A stretch of DNA of 57,849 nucleotides. It comes from an uncultured Lachnospiraceae bacterium. Lineage in GTDB: Bacteria > Bacillota > Clostridia > Lachnospirales > Lachnospiraceae. Location: the NCBI GenBank assembly GCA_947626285.1, contig CANQRR010000019.1:1-57849 (forward strand), written 5' to 3'. The position numbers and the translations under genes were made by a program. Each line of letters starts with the position of its first letter. The first letter of the stretch is position 1. Below the pieces are notes generated by a model. It was not told where the DNA came from and did no database searches. It saw only the letters and a list, made by a program, of their open reading frames with translations. Of this stretch, positions 24,905-33,860 are shown piece by piece.

Positions 24905-25849
24905 TTAACGTTTCCCCCAGTCCTCTGTGGGCAGCGGTATCCCTGAGAGGATCTCACTGATGATCTGCGCGGAGAGCCGCTTTTCGTCTTCACCGGCCAT
25001 AAGGTTCAGCCGGTGCGCGAGCACGGGGACGGCGACGGTCTTGATGTCTTCGGGGACGACGTAACCGCGCCCCTGCACCAGCGCGTACCCCTGCGACGCG
25101 CGCACGAACGCTAAAGTTCCTCTTGGGCTGACGCCATGCAGCACCTTTGCGTGCTCTCTGGTGGCGTGGATGACGTTCACGATATATCTCAGAAGTTCCG
25201 GATGCAGCCAGACATTCCGACATTCTTCCTGGAGCTGTACGATATCTTCCGTTGTGCAGACGGCGGCAAGCTGTTCCAGCGGCTCATCCGTAAGGAAACG
25301 CTCCACCATTGCGCACTCCTGCGCCGGGGAGAGATCCTCCATCGAGATCTGCATGAGAAAACGGTCCATCTGCGCTTCAGGCAGAGGGAAAGTCCCCAGA
25401 GTTTCAAGCGGATTCTGTGTGGCGATCACCAGAAACGGCTCCGCCAGAGGCCGCGTGACCTTGTCCACAGTGACCTGTCGTTCCGCCATGCACTCAAGCA
25501 GACTGCTCTGCGTTTTCGGCGTGGCGCGGTTGATCTCATCCGCCAGCAGAATATTGCAGAAGACGGGGCCTTCCGAGAAGATGAATTCGCCCTGCTGTGC
25601 ATTGAAATAATTCAGTCCGGTGACGTCGGAGGGCAGCAGATCCGGCGTGAACTGCACGCGTCCGAAATCCGCCTGCACCGAGCGCGCCAGAGACTTCGCC
25701 ATCACGGTCTTTCCTGTGCCCGGGACGTCCTCCAGAAGGACATGCCCCTTCGCCAGAATGCAGGTGAGGATCAGTTCGATCGTGCGCTCATTGCCGATCA
25801 TGACCCTTGCGATGTTGTCTTTCAGTTTTTGTAAAATGTTCTCTTCCAT
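24905..25849 (-). CDS. MoxR family AAA+ ATPase
   Basis: A 314-residue AAA+ ATPase: Walker A EDVPGTGKTVMAKSLA near 40-55, Walker B LADEINRATPKTQSSLLECM near 108-127, sensor-type ATQNPLE, and the MoxR PEAQMDRFLM arginine-finger region. MoxR proteins act as ATP-driven chaperones for vWA/DUF58 partners, here encoded immediately downstream. It starts the operon, with GAGGG before the ATG. Confidence 0.95.
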   Translation of the reverse strand: MEENILQKLKDNIARVMIGNERTIELILTCILAKGHVLLEDVPGTGKTVMAKSLARSVQADFGRVQFTPDLLPSDVTGLNYFNAQQGEFIFSEGPVFCNILLADEINRATPKTQSSLLECMAERQVTVDKVTRPLAEPFLVIATQNPLETLGTFPLPEAQMDRFLMQISMEDLSPAQECAMVERFLTDEPLEQLAAVCTTEDIVQLQEECRNVWLHPELLRYIVNVIHATREHAKVLHGVSPRGTLAFVRASQGYALVQGRGYVVPEDIKTVAVPVLAHRLNLMAGEDEKRLSAQIISEILSGIPLPTEDWGKR

Positions 25850-25883
25850 TTCATTGCCCTCTGTAGATATAATAAAAATGATT

Positions 25884-26216
25884 TTATGTAAGTGAAAAAC
25901 CTTGTCTCAAGACAGCCAGCCAGTTACTTTTGCAGTATAAGAACCTGATGACCGTTACCGTAAGTTCCTCATCCGAAACAAGATAGAAAACAAGATAATT
26001 GTTTACATTCACAAAACGAACGCCCCATGAGGCGAGTATCTTGTCCTCGGAAGGAGGGTATTTTTTGGGAAACGATGACAAGGAATTGATCTGTCTCTCC
26101 GCTTCGTCGAGAAGCCGGTCTGCCGCCTGCGGGTTTTTCAGCACAAACTCAATGTAATCCGCGGCATGATTCATATCTTTTTCCGCAGCCTGTGTGATAT
26201 GAATACGGTAATTCAT
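25884..26216 (-). CDS. RelE/ParE superfamily toxin
   Basis: A 110-residue toxin of the RelE/ParE fold: YRIHITQAAEKDMNHAADYI at the start, SFPKKYPPSE in the middle, then VRFVNVNNYLVFYLV and TVIRFLY strands. RelE-type members cut mRNA on ribosomes and ParE-type members act on gyrase; the sequence does not decide between them. It starts within the last codons of the Phd-type antitoxin gene (4-base overlap), the standard arrangement for co-translated pairs. Confidence 0.85.
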   Translation of the reverse strand: MNYRIHITQAAEKDMNHAADYIEFVLKNPQAADRLLDEAERQINSLSSFPKKYPPSEDKILASWGVRFVNVNNYLVFYLVSDEELTVTVIRFLYCKSNWLAVLRQGFSLT

Positions 26217-26476
26217 TTCTTTCGCTTACTCCTTATATCCGCCATTGCCTCGGAGAAAGGACGAGTCCTTCCCGCAGCGATATCGTCCAGTCCCTCCTGA
26301 ATCAAACCATACAATTCAAAGCGAGCAGTGAGCTGTTCATATGCCTCGATACTCATGACAGCGAGATCTCCCTTGCCGTTTTTGGTGATAAAAACAGGCT
26401 CGGAATAATCGTGGCATAATTTTGAAATTTCACTGTAACAGTTGCGCAAATCTGCGCTGGAACGGATCGTGGGCAT
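26213..26476 (-). CDS. Phd/YefM family antitoxin
   Basis: An 87-residue antitoxin with the Phd/YefM N-terminal DNA-binding fold (RSSADLRNCYSEISKLC, EPVFITKNGKGDLAVMS) and a helical C-terminus that would wrap the toxin. GGAGGTG precedes the ATG. The middle segment is nearly the same as in the second antitoxin at 51389-51691, so the two pairs have related antitoxins. Confidence 0.88.
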   Translation of the reverse strand: MPTIRSSADLRNCYSEISKLCHDYSEPVFITKNGKGDLAVMSIEAYEQLTARFELYGLIQEGLDDIAAGRTRPFSEAMADIRSKRKK

Positions 26477-26605
26477 AGCTGCACCTCCTGCTTGATATAA
26501 AGGAATTATACAGAAATTTCTTTACAGAGTCAAGGGAGTATCAAATCGAAATGCGGGAGATTCGATTTTGAGCGAAGCTTGAAATATGTACTGAATAATG
26601 AAGAA

Positions 26606-26629
26606 AATCCCGGGCCTGTGCCCGGGATT
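26606..26629 (-). terminator. Terminator of hsp20
   Basis: A perfect 10-bp inverted repeat, AATCCCGGGC-CTGT-GCCCGGGATT, followed on the minus strand by a T-rich run. It lies 25 bases past the hsp20 stop. Confidence 0.8.
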
Positions 26630-26653
26630 GACTTTGAGATATTCTTTTGAAAG

Positions 26654-27103
26654 TTACCCTTCGATCGCGATATACTTCCGATCTTCGACGGCCGGCTTGC
26701 TCTCCTTCTTCGGGACAAGCATTTTCAGCGTGCCGTTCTCAAACTTAGCCTTGATCTCGTCCTGCGTGACGGCTTCGCCCACGTAGAAGCTTCTGCTGCA
26801 GGAGCCGTAGTGGCGTTCGCGGCGGAGGAAGCGACCGTTCTCGTCCTTTTCCTCGTTGTCGGAATCGGTGCTGGCCTGAATTGTCAGGTAGCCGTCCTTC
26901 AGCTCTGCCTGGACGTGATCCTTGTCAACGCCCGGGATGTCCATCGTGATCTCATAACCGGCATCCGTATCCTTGATATCGGTCTTCATCATGCCGGCCT
27001 TCGCGATGTTGCTGTGATCAAGCTCGCTCGTCCGAAACGCGTTGAATGGGAAGCTGAAAAAGTCATCAAACATATCTCTTCCAAAAATACTAGGCATCAT
27101 CAT
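26654..27103 (-). CDS. Small heat-shock protein (Hsp20/alpha-crystallin family)
   Basis: A 149-residue small heat-shock chaperone that holds unfolding proteins. The N-terminal SIFGRDMFDDFFSFPF, an alpha-crystallin domain from YEITMDIPGVDKDHVQAEL to the end of the beta sandwich, and a final tail carrying an I-x-I/V-like element (YIAIEG) fit the family and its usual length. AAGGAGAGATGATT precedes three successive ATG codons; the first is used here. Its promoter is overlapped by a CIRCE operator (27224-27250), so repression by HrcA and induction by heat are expected. Confidence 0.93.
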   Translation of the reverse strand: MMMPSIFGRDMFDDFFSFPFNAFRTSELDHSNIAKAGMMKTDIKDTDAGYEITMDIPGVDKDHVQAELKDGYLTIQASTDSDNEEKDENGRFLRRERHYGSCSRSFYVGEAVTQDEIKAKFENGTLKMLVPKKESKPAVEDRKYIAIEG

Positions 27104-27207
27104 AAATCATCTCTCCTTTTTTCTTTTATTGTTTCCTGTGTTTTTGTTTTTTAGAACCCGGAAAAGAAATTTGATGAAAAATCCTTTTCCTTGCTCGTTC
27201 TAGATGT

Positions 27208-27250
27208 AATATAGCACGCATTGTTAGCACTGTCAAGAGGCGAGTGCTAA
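27208..27250 (-). promoter_or_regulatory. hsp20 promoter overlapped by a CIRCE (HrcA) operator
   Basis: On the minus strand, TTGACA (27231-27236) and TATATT (27208-27213) are 17 bases apart, an excellent vegetative promoter. On the plus strand TTAGCACTG, nine bases, then GAGTGCTAA (27224-27250) is a CIRCE element with one mismatch to TTAGCACTC-N9-GAGTGCTAA. The operator covers the -35 box, so bound HrcA would block the polymerase. Confidence 0.9.
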
Positions 27251-27288
27251 TTTATTTGTGAAAAATTTGTGAAACCCGAATTTACGGG

Positions 27289-27359
27289 CTTCACAGCGTT
27301 TGCAGTTTTTTAATTTCCCCGTTTTTGGGGCTTACTACACCAATTTTATACCAATTGCG
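27289..27359 (+). repeat. Left direct repeat of the restriction-modification island
   Basis: The segment CTTCACAGCGTTTGCAG through TTATACCAATTGCG recurs with few mismatches at 41221-41291 in the same orientation. Related sequence extends further left through the CIRCE region. The two copies enclose the 28-41 kb island. Confidence 0.8.
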
Positions 27360-27627
27360 CGTAAGCTACGAGCCATGCGGGGCAAGACCGAACACTCGAT
27401 GGGACGTTGCCCTCAGTACAAACCTGTCGGAATCTCCGACAGGTTGAACTTTCGTCCAGTTCGCCCTCTTCGTATATGTGCTGTATATGTTCTACGATGT
27501 TGGTGCGAGATGATTGAAGGAGTTCCGCCATTTGCTGCTACGTAAGCCAGACTGTTTCATCCACGAATCGAACATTTATTTTTGTGTCGCCGTTCTCAGA
27601 CTGATATATGACAATCTCACCCTGGTT
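27346..27627 (-). pseudogene. Truncated RhuM family gene remnant
   Basis: On the minus strand the translation runs EIVIYQSENGDTKINVRFVD, then ETVWLT, a TAG stop (27538-27540), QQMAELLQSSRTNIVEHIQH and IYEEGELDESSTC. This is the N-terminal region of RhuM family virulence proteins, which are frequent on mobile islands. The remaining domains are gone: the frame runs into the left direct repeat and stops at 27346. A premature stop and a missing C-terminus make it a clear remnant. Confidence 0.85.
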
Positions 27628-27670
27628 GGCGTCAAATAGAAACAAACACTATTTCTATGTAATATATCGT

Positions 27671-27832
27671 GTGTTTACTACACCAATTTTTACACCAATT
27701 CTGCACCGATTGATGCTCCCAGATATCACCAGATAAAAGCATCAATACCGCAGAAGTCCCGGAAATCCGGCTCTGCAGCATTTGACAGTATAAAATAAAG
27801 GACGATTAACGCTAACAATAGGTGAGTGCTAA
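27671..27832 (+). repeat. Middle repeat copy: TTACTACACCAATT block, hairpin unit and decayed CIRCE-like element
   Basis: 27672-27696 repeats the TTACTACACCAATTTT-type block seen in the left and right direct repeats. 27748-27778 holds a hairpin unit (CCGCAGAAGTCCCGG ... CCGGCTCTGCAG) shared with 41099-41131 and 42639-42670. 27806-27832 is a CIRCE-like TTAACGCTA-N9-GAGTGCTAA whose left arm has decayed. Confidence 0.7.
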
Positions 27833-27893
27833 TTATTTTGTAGAAAATTTGTGAAGTCCTGAATTTCTGGTGCAGGAAGAAATGAAACTAAAA

Positions 27894-27930
27894 TAAAGCA
27901 ACCCGGATTTATTGAATACCGAATTGCTTT
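27894..27930 (-). terminator. Terminator of the XRE regulator gene
   Basis: On the minus strand AAGCAATTCGG pairs with the later CCGGGTTGCTT, allowing a bulge, and is followed by a T-rich run. The left arm begins at the stop codon of the regulator. Confidence 0.6.
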
Positions 27931-28159
27931 ACTTGTTATCTTTATTCCGTGGATATGGACGTTTCTCATTTGTGAGTCCCAGCAGATAATCCACACTTGT
28001 CTTGTGAAATTCAGCCAGCTTGATCAGAATTTGCGTTGAAATATCCACATCACCGCATTCATAGTTGCTGTAAATTCTTTGGCTGCAGTTTAGGATTTCG
28101 CCCATTTGTTTCTGTGTCAGGTCTGCATCTTCTCTTAAATCCCGGATTCTACGGTACAT
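27929..28159 (-). CDS. XRE family transcriptional regulator (probable controller of the RM operon)
   Basis: A 76-residue single-domain helix-turn-helix protein: YRRIRDLREDADLTQKQMGE, then an ILNCSQRIYSNYECG recognition region, ending with the KTSVDYLLGLT block typical of XRE repressors. AGAGGTG precedes the ATG at 28159; a GTG at 28168 would place the ribosome site inside the gene. It is divergent from the methyltransferase operon, and two matching palindromes lie between them. The size and position fit a C-protein-like or Cro-like controller of restriction-modification. Confidence 0.85.
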   Translation of the reverse strand: MYRRIRDLREDADLTQKQMGEILNCSQRIYSNYECGDVDISTQILIKLAEFHKTSVDYLLGLTNEKRPYPRNKDNK

Positions 28160-28189
28160 GGTGATCACCTCTTGAGTTCTATCATAACT

Positions 28190-28235
28190 TAGCGGAATAT
28201 TCGCTATTGATATTTAGCGAATAATTCGCTAGAAT
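28190..28235 (+). promoter_or_regulatory. RM operon promoter with two palindromic operators
   Basis: TAGCGGAATATTCGCTA (28190-28206) and TAGCGAATAATTCGCTA (28215-28231) are 17-bp near-perfect palindromes, 25 bases centre to centre. The rightward promoter is TTGATA (28207-28212), 17 bases, TAGAAT (28230-28235). Operator 2 fills the spacer and operator 1 abuts the -35. Binding by the adjacent XRE protein is inferred. Confidence 0.8.
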
Positions 28236-28341
28236 AGTTATCGCAAAAGAAGCGATTGGTTATGCAGAAAATGCTTCAAAAGTTGTAGAATAGTACACAT
28301 TTTCATAGACGCATTTTTCTGTGAATTAGTTGGAGGCATCT

Positions 28342-29079
28342 ATGTCGGAGACACAAGTGAAATCCAAGCAGCGTGTAGCAGATCACGGAGAAGTGTTTAC
28401 GGCTGAACGAGAAGTCAATGCCATGCTTGATCTGGTAAAGCAAGAGACAGAACGGGTGGACAGCCGGTTTTTAGAACCTGCTTGTGGCGATGGAAATTTT
28501 GTGGTCGAGATACTCCGGCGCAAGCTGGAAGCGGCAAAGAAACGTTCTACGCCACCGAAAAGGAAAAAACCTCTGCCTCTCGAATTTGAAAAACAGTCAG
28601 TTATCGCCGTGGCAAGCATTTATGGCGTTGACTTAATGATGGATAACGTTATCGCTTGCCGAGAGCGGCTTTATGAGATCTGGAACACTGAATATACGGC
28701 TGTTTGTAAAAATGAAGTAAATGAAGATTGTCGGACAGCTATCCGCTTTATTTTAAGCAGGAACATCGTCTGCGGCAACGCACTCAGTCTTAAAACAGTC
28801 GATGAAAATGGAAATGACACGAACGAGCCTATTGTATTTTCGGAGTGGTCTTTTGTGATGGGGACAAAACTGCAGCGTAAAGACTTCCGTTTTGATAAAT
28901 TATTAGCCGGTGATTATGAGCCGGTAGCCGGTGTCCCCAAAAAGAAGAAAAAAGACGCTGATACCGCCTATCAGCAAATGGAGTTATTTCCTGCAACAGA
29001 AGATAAACCGAGCGATGAAGGAGAGCTTTTGACTTCTTACATAGCCGATTACAGGAGGATACAAGATTATGGCGAGTAA
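28342..29079 (+). CDS. Adenine methyltransferase-like protein lacking the NPPY motif
   Basis: A 245-residue protein related to the N-terminal half of Eco57I-type N6-adenine methyltransferases: [18 protein letters not shown], then SAM-binding motif [17 protein letters not shown], and [20 protein letters not shown] as the motif II/III region. The frame ends after [10 protein letters not shown] with no NPPY/DPPY catalytic motif, although the same block occurs in the next gene. It may bind SAM as a partner subunit, or it may be the remnant of a larger enzyme. GGAGG precedes the ATG at 28342. It overlaps the next gene by 11 bases. Confidence 0.75.
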   Translation: MSETQVKSKQRVADHGEVFTAEREVNAMLDLVKQETERVDSRFLEPACGDGNFVVEILRRKLEAAKKRSTPPKRKKPLPLEFEKQSVIAVASIYGVDLMMDNVIACRERLYEIWNTEYTAVCKNEVNEDCRTAIRFILSRNIVCGNALSLKTVDENGNDTNEPIVFSEWSFVMGTKLQRKDFRFDKLLAGDYEPVAGVPKKKKKDADTAYQQMELFPATEDKPSDEGELLTSYIADYRRIQDYGE

Positions 29080-30586
29080 CCTCTACAATACAATGTATAA
29101 TCCGGATGTGCTTTCCTGTATTGCAAATCTGTCCAATGACGAGGTATTCACCCCGCCGGAAGTCGCAAATGCCATGCTTGATCTTCTGCCGCAGGAATTG
29201 TTCAGCGACCCGAACACCACATTTTTAGACCCGGCAACAAAGAGTGGTGTTTTTCTGCGGGAAATAGCAAAACGACTTCTTAAAGGGTTGGAGCCGATTT
29301 ATCCTGACCTTCAAGAGCGGACTGACCACATTTTCAAACATCAGCTTTACGGCATTGCCATTACGGAATTGACTTCTCACCTTTCCCGGCGTAGTTTGTA
29401 CTGCTCTAAGACGGCGAATGGAAATTATTCCGTGACACGCTTTGATACGATTGACGGGAATATACGCTTTAAGAATATTCAGCACAGATGGAAAGACGGG
29501 CGATGTGTGTTTTGTGGGGCGTCGCAAAAAGAGTATGACCGCGAGGCAGGTCTCGAAACTTACGCCTACGAATGGATTCACACCATAAAGCCTGAGGAGA
29601 TTTTCAAGATGAAGTTTGATGTGATAATCGGAAATCCACCATATCAGTTGAGTGATGGGGGAAGCAAGGCAAGTGCAAAACCAATTTATCAAATGTTTGT
29701 TATGCAAGCACAAAAGCTTAACCCCCGTTATCTTACTATGATTATCCCAGCACGCTGGTATTCTGGAGGAAAAGGTCTTGATGATTTTCGTACAACTATG
29801 CTTCATGATGGCAGGATTCGTACTTTAGTTGATTTCTTTGATTCCACTGATTGTTTTCCTGGCGTAGATATTTCTGGTGGTATTTGCTATTTTCTTTGGG
29901 ATCGAGACAATAACGGAAAGTGCAAAGTAATATCTTTTCGAGATGGTAAGGAATCCGTGTTAACACGTCCACTACTTGAAGAAAATGAGGATACATTTAT
30001 TAGGTTTAATGAAGCAGTAAACATTGTAAATAAAGTTAAAGGGAAAAAGGAAATTTCTTTTTCTAAAGATATAAGCTCAAGAAAACCGTTTGGTTTAGAT
30101 ACACAAACACGCTTATCATATATACAGGAACGAGGTATGATAAATGTTTTTGCATATCCCAATAATGGATTTATAGATAGTAGAAAAATACAACAAAATA
30201 ATGAGTGGGTAGATAAAATTAAAGTTTGTGTTTCTTATGCTTATGGCGAGAGAGGAAGCTTTCCTTATTTCGTAATTGGGAAACCTTTCATTGCACCTAA
30301 AGGATCATGTTGCACAGAAACCTATTTGGTTATTCGAACTGTTGAAGCTGAAAGGGAAGCAAAAAATATTATATCTTATATGACAACTAAATTTTTCCGC
30401 TTCTTAGTTTTACTTAAGAAAAACACTCAACATGCAACAAAAAGTGTTTATGAATATGTCCCAATGCAGGATTTCTCTAAGCCATGGACTGACGAAGAAT
30501 TATACGCAAAATACGATCTGACTAATGACGAAATCGCCTTTATCGAAAGCATGATAAAACCGATGGACTTGGGAGGTGACGACTAA
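29069..30586 (+). CDS. Eco57I-like N6-adenine DNA methyltransferase
   Basis: A 505-residue methyltransferase: [17 protein letters not shown], motif [17 protein letters not shown], a possible zinc knuckle (CVFCG, single pair), and the catalytic [16 protein letters not shown] near residues 188-203. [18 protein letters not shown] and the downstream region give the rest of the fold and the target-recognition part. From about 29640 to 30470 the DNA turns visibly AT-rich while both flanks are balanced, so the recognition region looks exchanged. AGGAGG precedes the ATG. The stop overlaps the next start (TAATG). It should protect host DNA from the restriction partner. Confidence 0.88.
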   Translation: MASNLYNTMYNPDVLSCIANLSNDEVFTPPEVANAMLDLLPQELFSDPNTTFLDPATKSGVFLREIAKRLLKGLEPIYPDLQERTDHIFKHQLYGIAITELTSHLSRRSLYCSKTANGNYSVTRFDTIDGNIRFKNIQHRWKDGRCVFCGASQKEYDREAGLETYAYEWIHTIKPEEIFKMKFDVIIGNPPYQLSDGGSKASAKPIYQMFVMQAQKLNPRYLTMIIPARWYSGGKGLDDFRTTMLHDGRIRTLVDFFDSTDCFPGVDISGGICYFLWDRDNNGKCKVISFRDGKESVLTRPLLEENEDTFIRFNEAVNIVNKVKGKKEISFSKDISSRKPFGLDTQTRLSYIQERGMINVFAYPNNGFIDSRKIQQNNEWVDKIKVCVSYAYGERGSFPYFVIGKPFIAPKGSCCTETYLVIRTVEAEREAKNIISYMTTKFFRFLVLLKKNTQHATKSVYEYVPMQDFSKPWTDEELYAKYDLTNDEIAFIESMIKPMDLGGDD

Positions 30587-33579
30587 TGCCAGAAATGGAA
30601 TTCTTCCCTCAACGTCCCGAATCCCATCCCACGATTTACGCTTATGAATTTGTGGGTGTTGATTCCCACAGAGGATACATCAAAGTCGGCTACACAGAGC
30701 GGGACGTGGAAACCCGTGTGAAAGAGCAGGTACATACTGCTGCTGTACCGTATAAAATTCTCGGCCAGTGGTCAGCAATGAAAAATGATGGCAGCTGCTT
30801 CACCGACCACGATGTTCATGCTGTTCTGCAAGCAAAGGGAAAGCAGCGTCTCAACTCCGGCGAGGATCGCAACGAGTGGTTCAAATGTTCTCTCTCCGAT
30901 GTGCAGGCAGCCATTGTCGCCGTTCAGACAGGTGTAGAAAATGTGGAAAGCCGCACGCAGACTTTTGCCATGCGCCCGGAACAGGAACTGGCGGTGGATC
31001 GGACAGTCAAATATTTTGAATCTGCCTATCAGGAGAACAGCGGCAGGACGCCGAAGTTTCTTTGGAACGCTAAAATGCGTTTCGGAAAAACCTTTGCTTC
31101 CTATCAGCTTGCCAGGCGGATGGGCTTTAAGCGTGTGCTGATTCTGACTTTTAAGCCTGCCGTACAGACGGCTTGGAAGGAAGATTTGCTGACCCACGTT
31201 GACTTTGAAGGTTGGCAGTTTATCACCCGTCCTACCTCTCCGGGAGGTCTTTCCACTGATGCCCAATTCCAAAGGGCGGACAAGTCAAGACCTATTGTGT
31301 GCTTTGGCTCTTTTCAGGATTTCCTCGGTGTCAATAAGGAAACTGGCGGTATAAAAGCAAACAATGAATGGGTACATACCACCAACTGGGATCTGGTTAT
31401 CTTTGATGAATACCATTTCGGCGCATGGAAAGACAGTGCCAAGAAGCTTTTTGAGCAGGACGAAGATTCTTATGAAGAAGATCTTTCCAAATATGACGCA
31501 GGAAACGCCTATGATGAAACGTGGCTGCCGATCACGACGACCTACTATTTGTATTTGTCAGGCACACCGTTTCGGGCGCTCAATTCCGGGGAATTCATCG
31601 AGGAACAGATTTACAACTGGACGTATTCCGACGAACAAAGGGCAAAAGCAGAATGGCCGAATCTTTCCGCTTTCCCGGATTACCGTTCGAAGCCGGGCGA
31701 CAACAATCCCTATGCCGCTTTGCCCCGCATGGTGATGATGACCTATAAAATTCCGGAAAGTATCCAATGCGTTGCCAAGCAGGGAGAGTTTGACGAGTTC
31801 GACCTGAATGTATTCTTCTCTGCCGAGGGAAGCGGCGTGAATGCTTACTTCAAATATGAAGATTATGTTCAGAAATGGCTCGATCTTATTCGTGGATCTT
31901 ATTTGGAAACAACAGTAGATGAATTGAAGCTGGGGGCACAGAAACCGCCAATGCCGTATTCTGACACCCGGCTGCTTAATGTGCTTTCTCATACGCTGTG
32001 GTTCTTGCCAAATGTTGCGTCCTGCTATGCAATGGCGAATCTTCTTGCCCAAAAGCAGAATGCCTTTTTTCATGACTATAAAATCAATGTCTGTGCCGGC
32101 GGGCAGGCAGGTATCGGTGTGGCGGCTTTGGAGCCGGTACGCCGCTCTATGGGCGACCCGCTGGAGACAAAAACCATTACCCTTTCCTGCGGCAAACTGA
32201 CTACCGGTGTTACCATCAAGCCGTGGACGGGGATTTTCATGCTGCGCAACCTGACCAGCCCGGAAACATATTTCCAGGCAGCTTTTCGTGTACAGAGCCC
32301 ATGGGAGATCACCAAGGACAACGGCGAGAAAGAGATCGTCAAGCAGGAATGTTATGTCTTTGACTTCGCCCTTGACCGTGCGCTTCGTCAGATTTCCGAT
32401 TATAGTTGCCGTCTGAATGTAGCGGAGAGTAACCCGGAAAAGAAGGTCGGGGAATTTATCAGTTTCCTGCCTGTGCTTGCCTATGATGGAAGCGCCATGC
32501 GGCAGGTCAACGCTGCTGAAATCCTGGATATTGCTATGGCCGGTACTTCCGCGACTCTGCTCGCTAAGCGTTGGGAATCCGCGCTGCTTGTCAATGTGGA
32601 CAATGACACGCTTGCGAGGCTGCTCGCCAGCGAGGAGGCTATGGATGCACTCATGCGGATAGAGGGATTCCGCAGTTTGAACTCTGATATTGAAACGATC
32701 ATCAACAAATCTAATGCTGTAAAGAAAGCCAAACGTGACGGAGAGAAACTGACCCCAAAGGAGAAGAAAGAGATGACAGACGCCGAGAAAGAATATAAGT
32801 CGAAGCGGAAAATGATTCAGGAGAAACTGATTAAGTTTGCTACCCGCGTTCCGGTGTTTATGTATCTGACGGACCACCGGGAATACAGCTTACAGGATGT
32901 TATCACACAGTTGGAGCCGGAGCTTTTCAAAAAAGTCACTGGCCTGAATGTGAAGGACTTTGAGCTGCTGGTTTCCTTGAATGTGTTCAACGAGGCTTTG
33001 ATGAATGACGCCGTTTATAAATTTAAGCGGTATGAAGACGCAAGCCTGATCTATACGGGTATTGACAAACACTCCGGGGAGGATGTGGGTCTGTACAGTA
33101 CCGTCATTTCCCGCGCTGATTATGACGCGATGGCGGGACAGCTCGCTTCTTCTATGCAGGCTGAAATACCGAGGGAAGATGATCTTCCTGAAAAATCAAT
33201 ATTTACAAACATCAGCTCCTATTTTGATGAAGACGAAGATGAAGAAGAGTTGCTGATGGTGGCAGAGCCGGAAGCGAAATATGGTGAAAAAAGGACGCCG
33301 ATTGTACAGAATACTCAATCAACCACTGGCAGTACTTACCGTCCAGCTTATGTGCCCCCTGCATCTGCTCCCACGCCGCCTGCAAAGAAAGCGGTAATAA
33401 AGGTAGACACTTCGAAAGTTCATGCTGGCGCTATTGTTACACACAAGGCATTTGGAACAGGGCAAGTCAAGGGCATTGACGGAGGAATTATCATTGTTGT
33501 CTTTAGTGGTGTAGATAAAAAGTTTCAATTCCCTGGTGCATTTGAACAGGGATTCCTGAAATTGGATGAAAAGTTTTAA
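30586..33579 (+). CDS. Restriction subunit: GIY-YIG (T5orf172-like) nuclease + superfamily 2 helicase
   Basis: A 997-residue protein. Residues about 15-110 form a GIY-YIG/T5orf172-type nuclease (TIYAYEFVG, GYIKVGYTERDVETRV). A superfamily 2 motor follows: MRPEQELAVDRTVKYF, a P-loop-like NAKMRFGKTFAS near 162, motif II DEYH near 275, LYLSGTPFRAL near 320, and late motifs including TSPETYFQAAFRVQSPW. The last 60 residues form a small beta barrel (THKAFGTGQVKGIDGG), like the C-terminal domains of UvrD-type helicases. It should translocate and cleave unmodified DNA. GGGAGGTG precedes the start, and it is coupled to the methyltransferase gene. Confidence 0.85.
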   Translation: MPEMEFFPQRPESHPTIYAYEFVGVDSHRGYIKVGYTERDVETRVKEQVHTAAVPYKILGQWSAMKNDGSCFTDHDVHAVLQAKGKQRLNSGEDRNEWFKCSLSDVQAAIVAVQTGVENVESRTQTFAMRPEQELAVDRTVKYFESAYQENSGRTPKFLWNAKMRFGKTFASYQLARRMGFKRVLILTFKPAVQTAWKEDLLTHVDFEGWQFITRPTSPGGLSTDAQFQRADKSRPIVCFGSFQDFLGVNKETGGIKANNEWVHTTNWDLVIFDEYHFGAWKDSAKKLFEQDEDSYEEDLSKYDAGNAYDETWLPITTTYYLYLSGTPFRALNSGEFIEEQIYNWTYSDEQRAKAEWPNLSAFPDYRSKPGDNNPYAALPRMVMMTYKIPESIQCVAKQGEFDEFDLNVFFSAEGSGVNAYFKYEDYVQKWLDLIRGSYLETTVDELKLGAQKPPMPYSDTRLLNVLSHTLWFLPNVASCYAMANLLAQKQNAFFHDYKINVCAGGQAGIGVAALEPVRRSMGDPLETKTITLSCGKLTTGVTIKPWTGIFMLRNLTSPETYFQAAFRVQSPWEITKDNGEKEIVKQECYVFDFALDRALRQISDYSCRLNVAESNPEKKVGEFISFLPVLAYDGSAMRQVNAAEILDIAMAGTSATLLAKRWESALLVNVDNDTLARLLASEEAMDALMRIEGFRSLNSDIETIINKSNAVKKAKRDGEKLTPKEKKEMTDAEKEYKSKRKMIQEKLIKFATRVPVFMYLTDHREYSLQDVITQLEPELFKKVTGLNVKDFELLVSLNVFNEALMNDAVYKFKRYEDASLIYTGIDKHSGEDVGLYSTVISRADYDAMAGQLASSMQAEIPREDDLPEKSIFTNISSYFDEDEDEEELLMVAEPEAKYGEKRTPIVQNTQSTTGSTYRPAYVPPASAPTPPAKKAVIKVDTSKVHAGAIVTHKAFGTGQVKGIDGGIIIVVFSGVDKKFQFPGAFEQGFLKLDEKF

Positions 33580-33860
33580 TAATAGAAAGCAGCTGACTTG
33601 GATTCTGTCTGTACCAAGCAGAAAAAATGCTCAAAAGATATGGTTGTTGGGATTTTTGTACAGGAGATTATGAGATAATACAAGCAATCAGGAAATGTGG
33701 TCGGACCTGCTGTAGTGGCTGAGAAAGCAATTATTTTGGCAAAAGCAGCTCTTCCGGAAAAAATTTTTCGAAGAAAAAGGAAGACAAGTTTCATGTTTGT
33801 TCAGAGTCTGAAAAAATGCAGCTAAAGACAAGGATCTTATAAATTTTGAAAGGAGCAGGT

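Noticed and set aside
33580-33860. Short peptides readable in the gap between the helicase and LRR genes
   Set aside because: About 280 bases with a 31-codon frame and a later frame starting SGNVVGPAVVAEKA; neither has a ribosome site or known similarity, so no gene is called.
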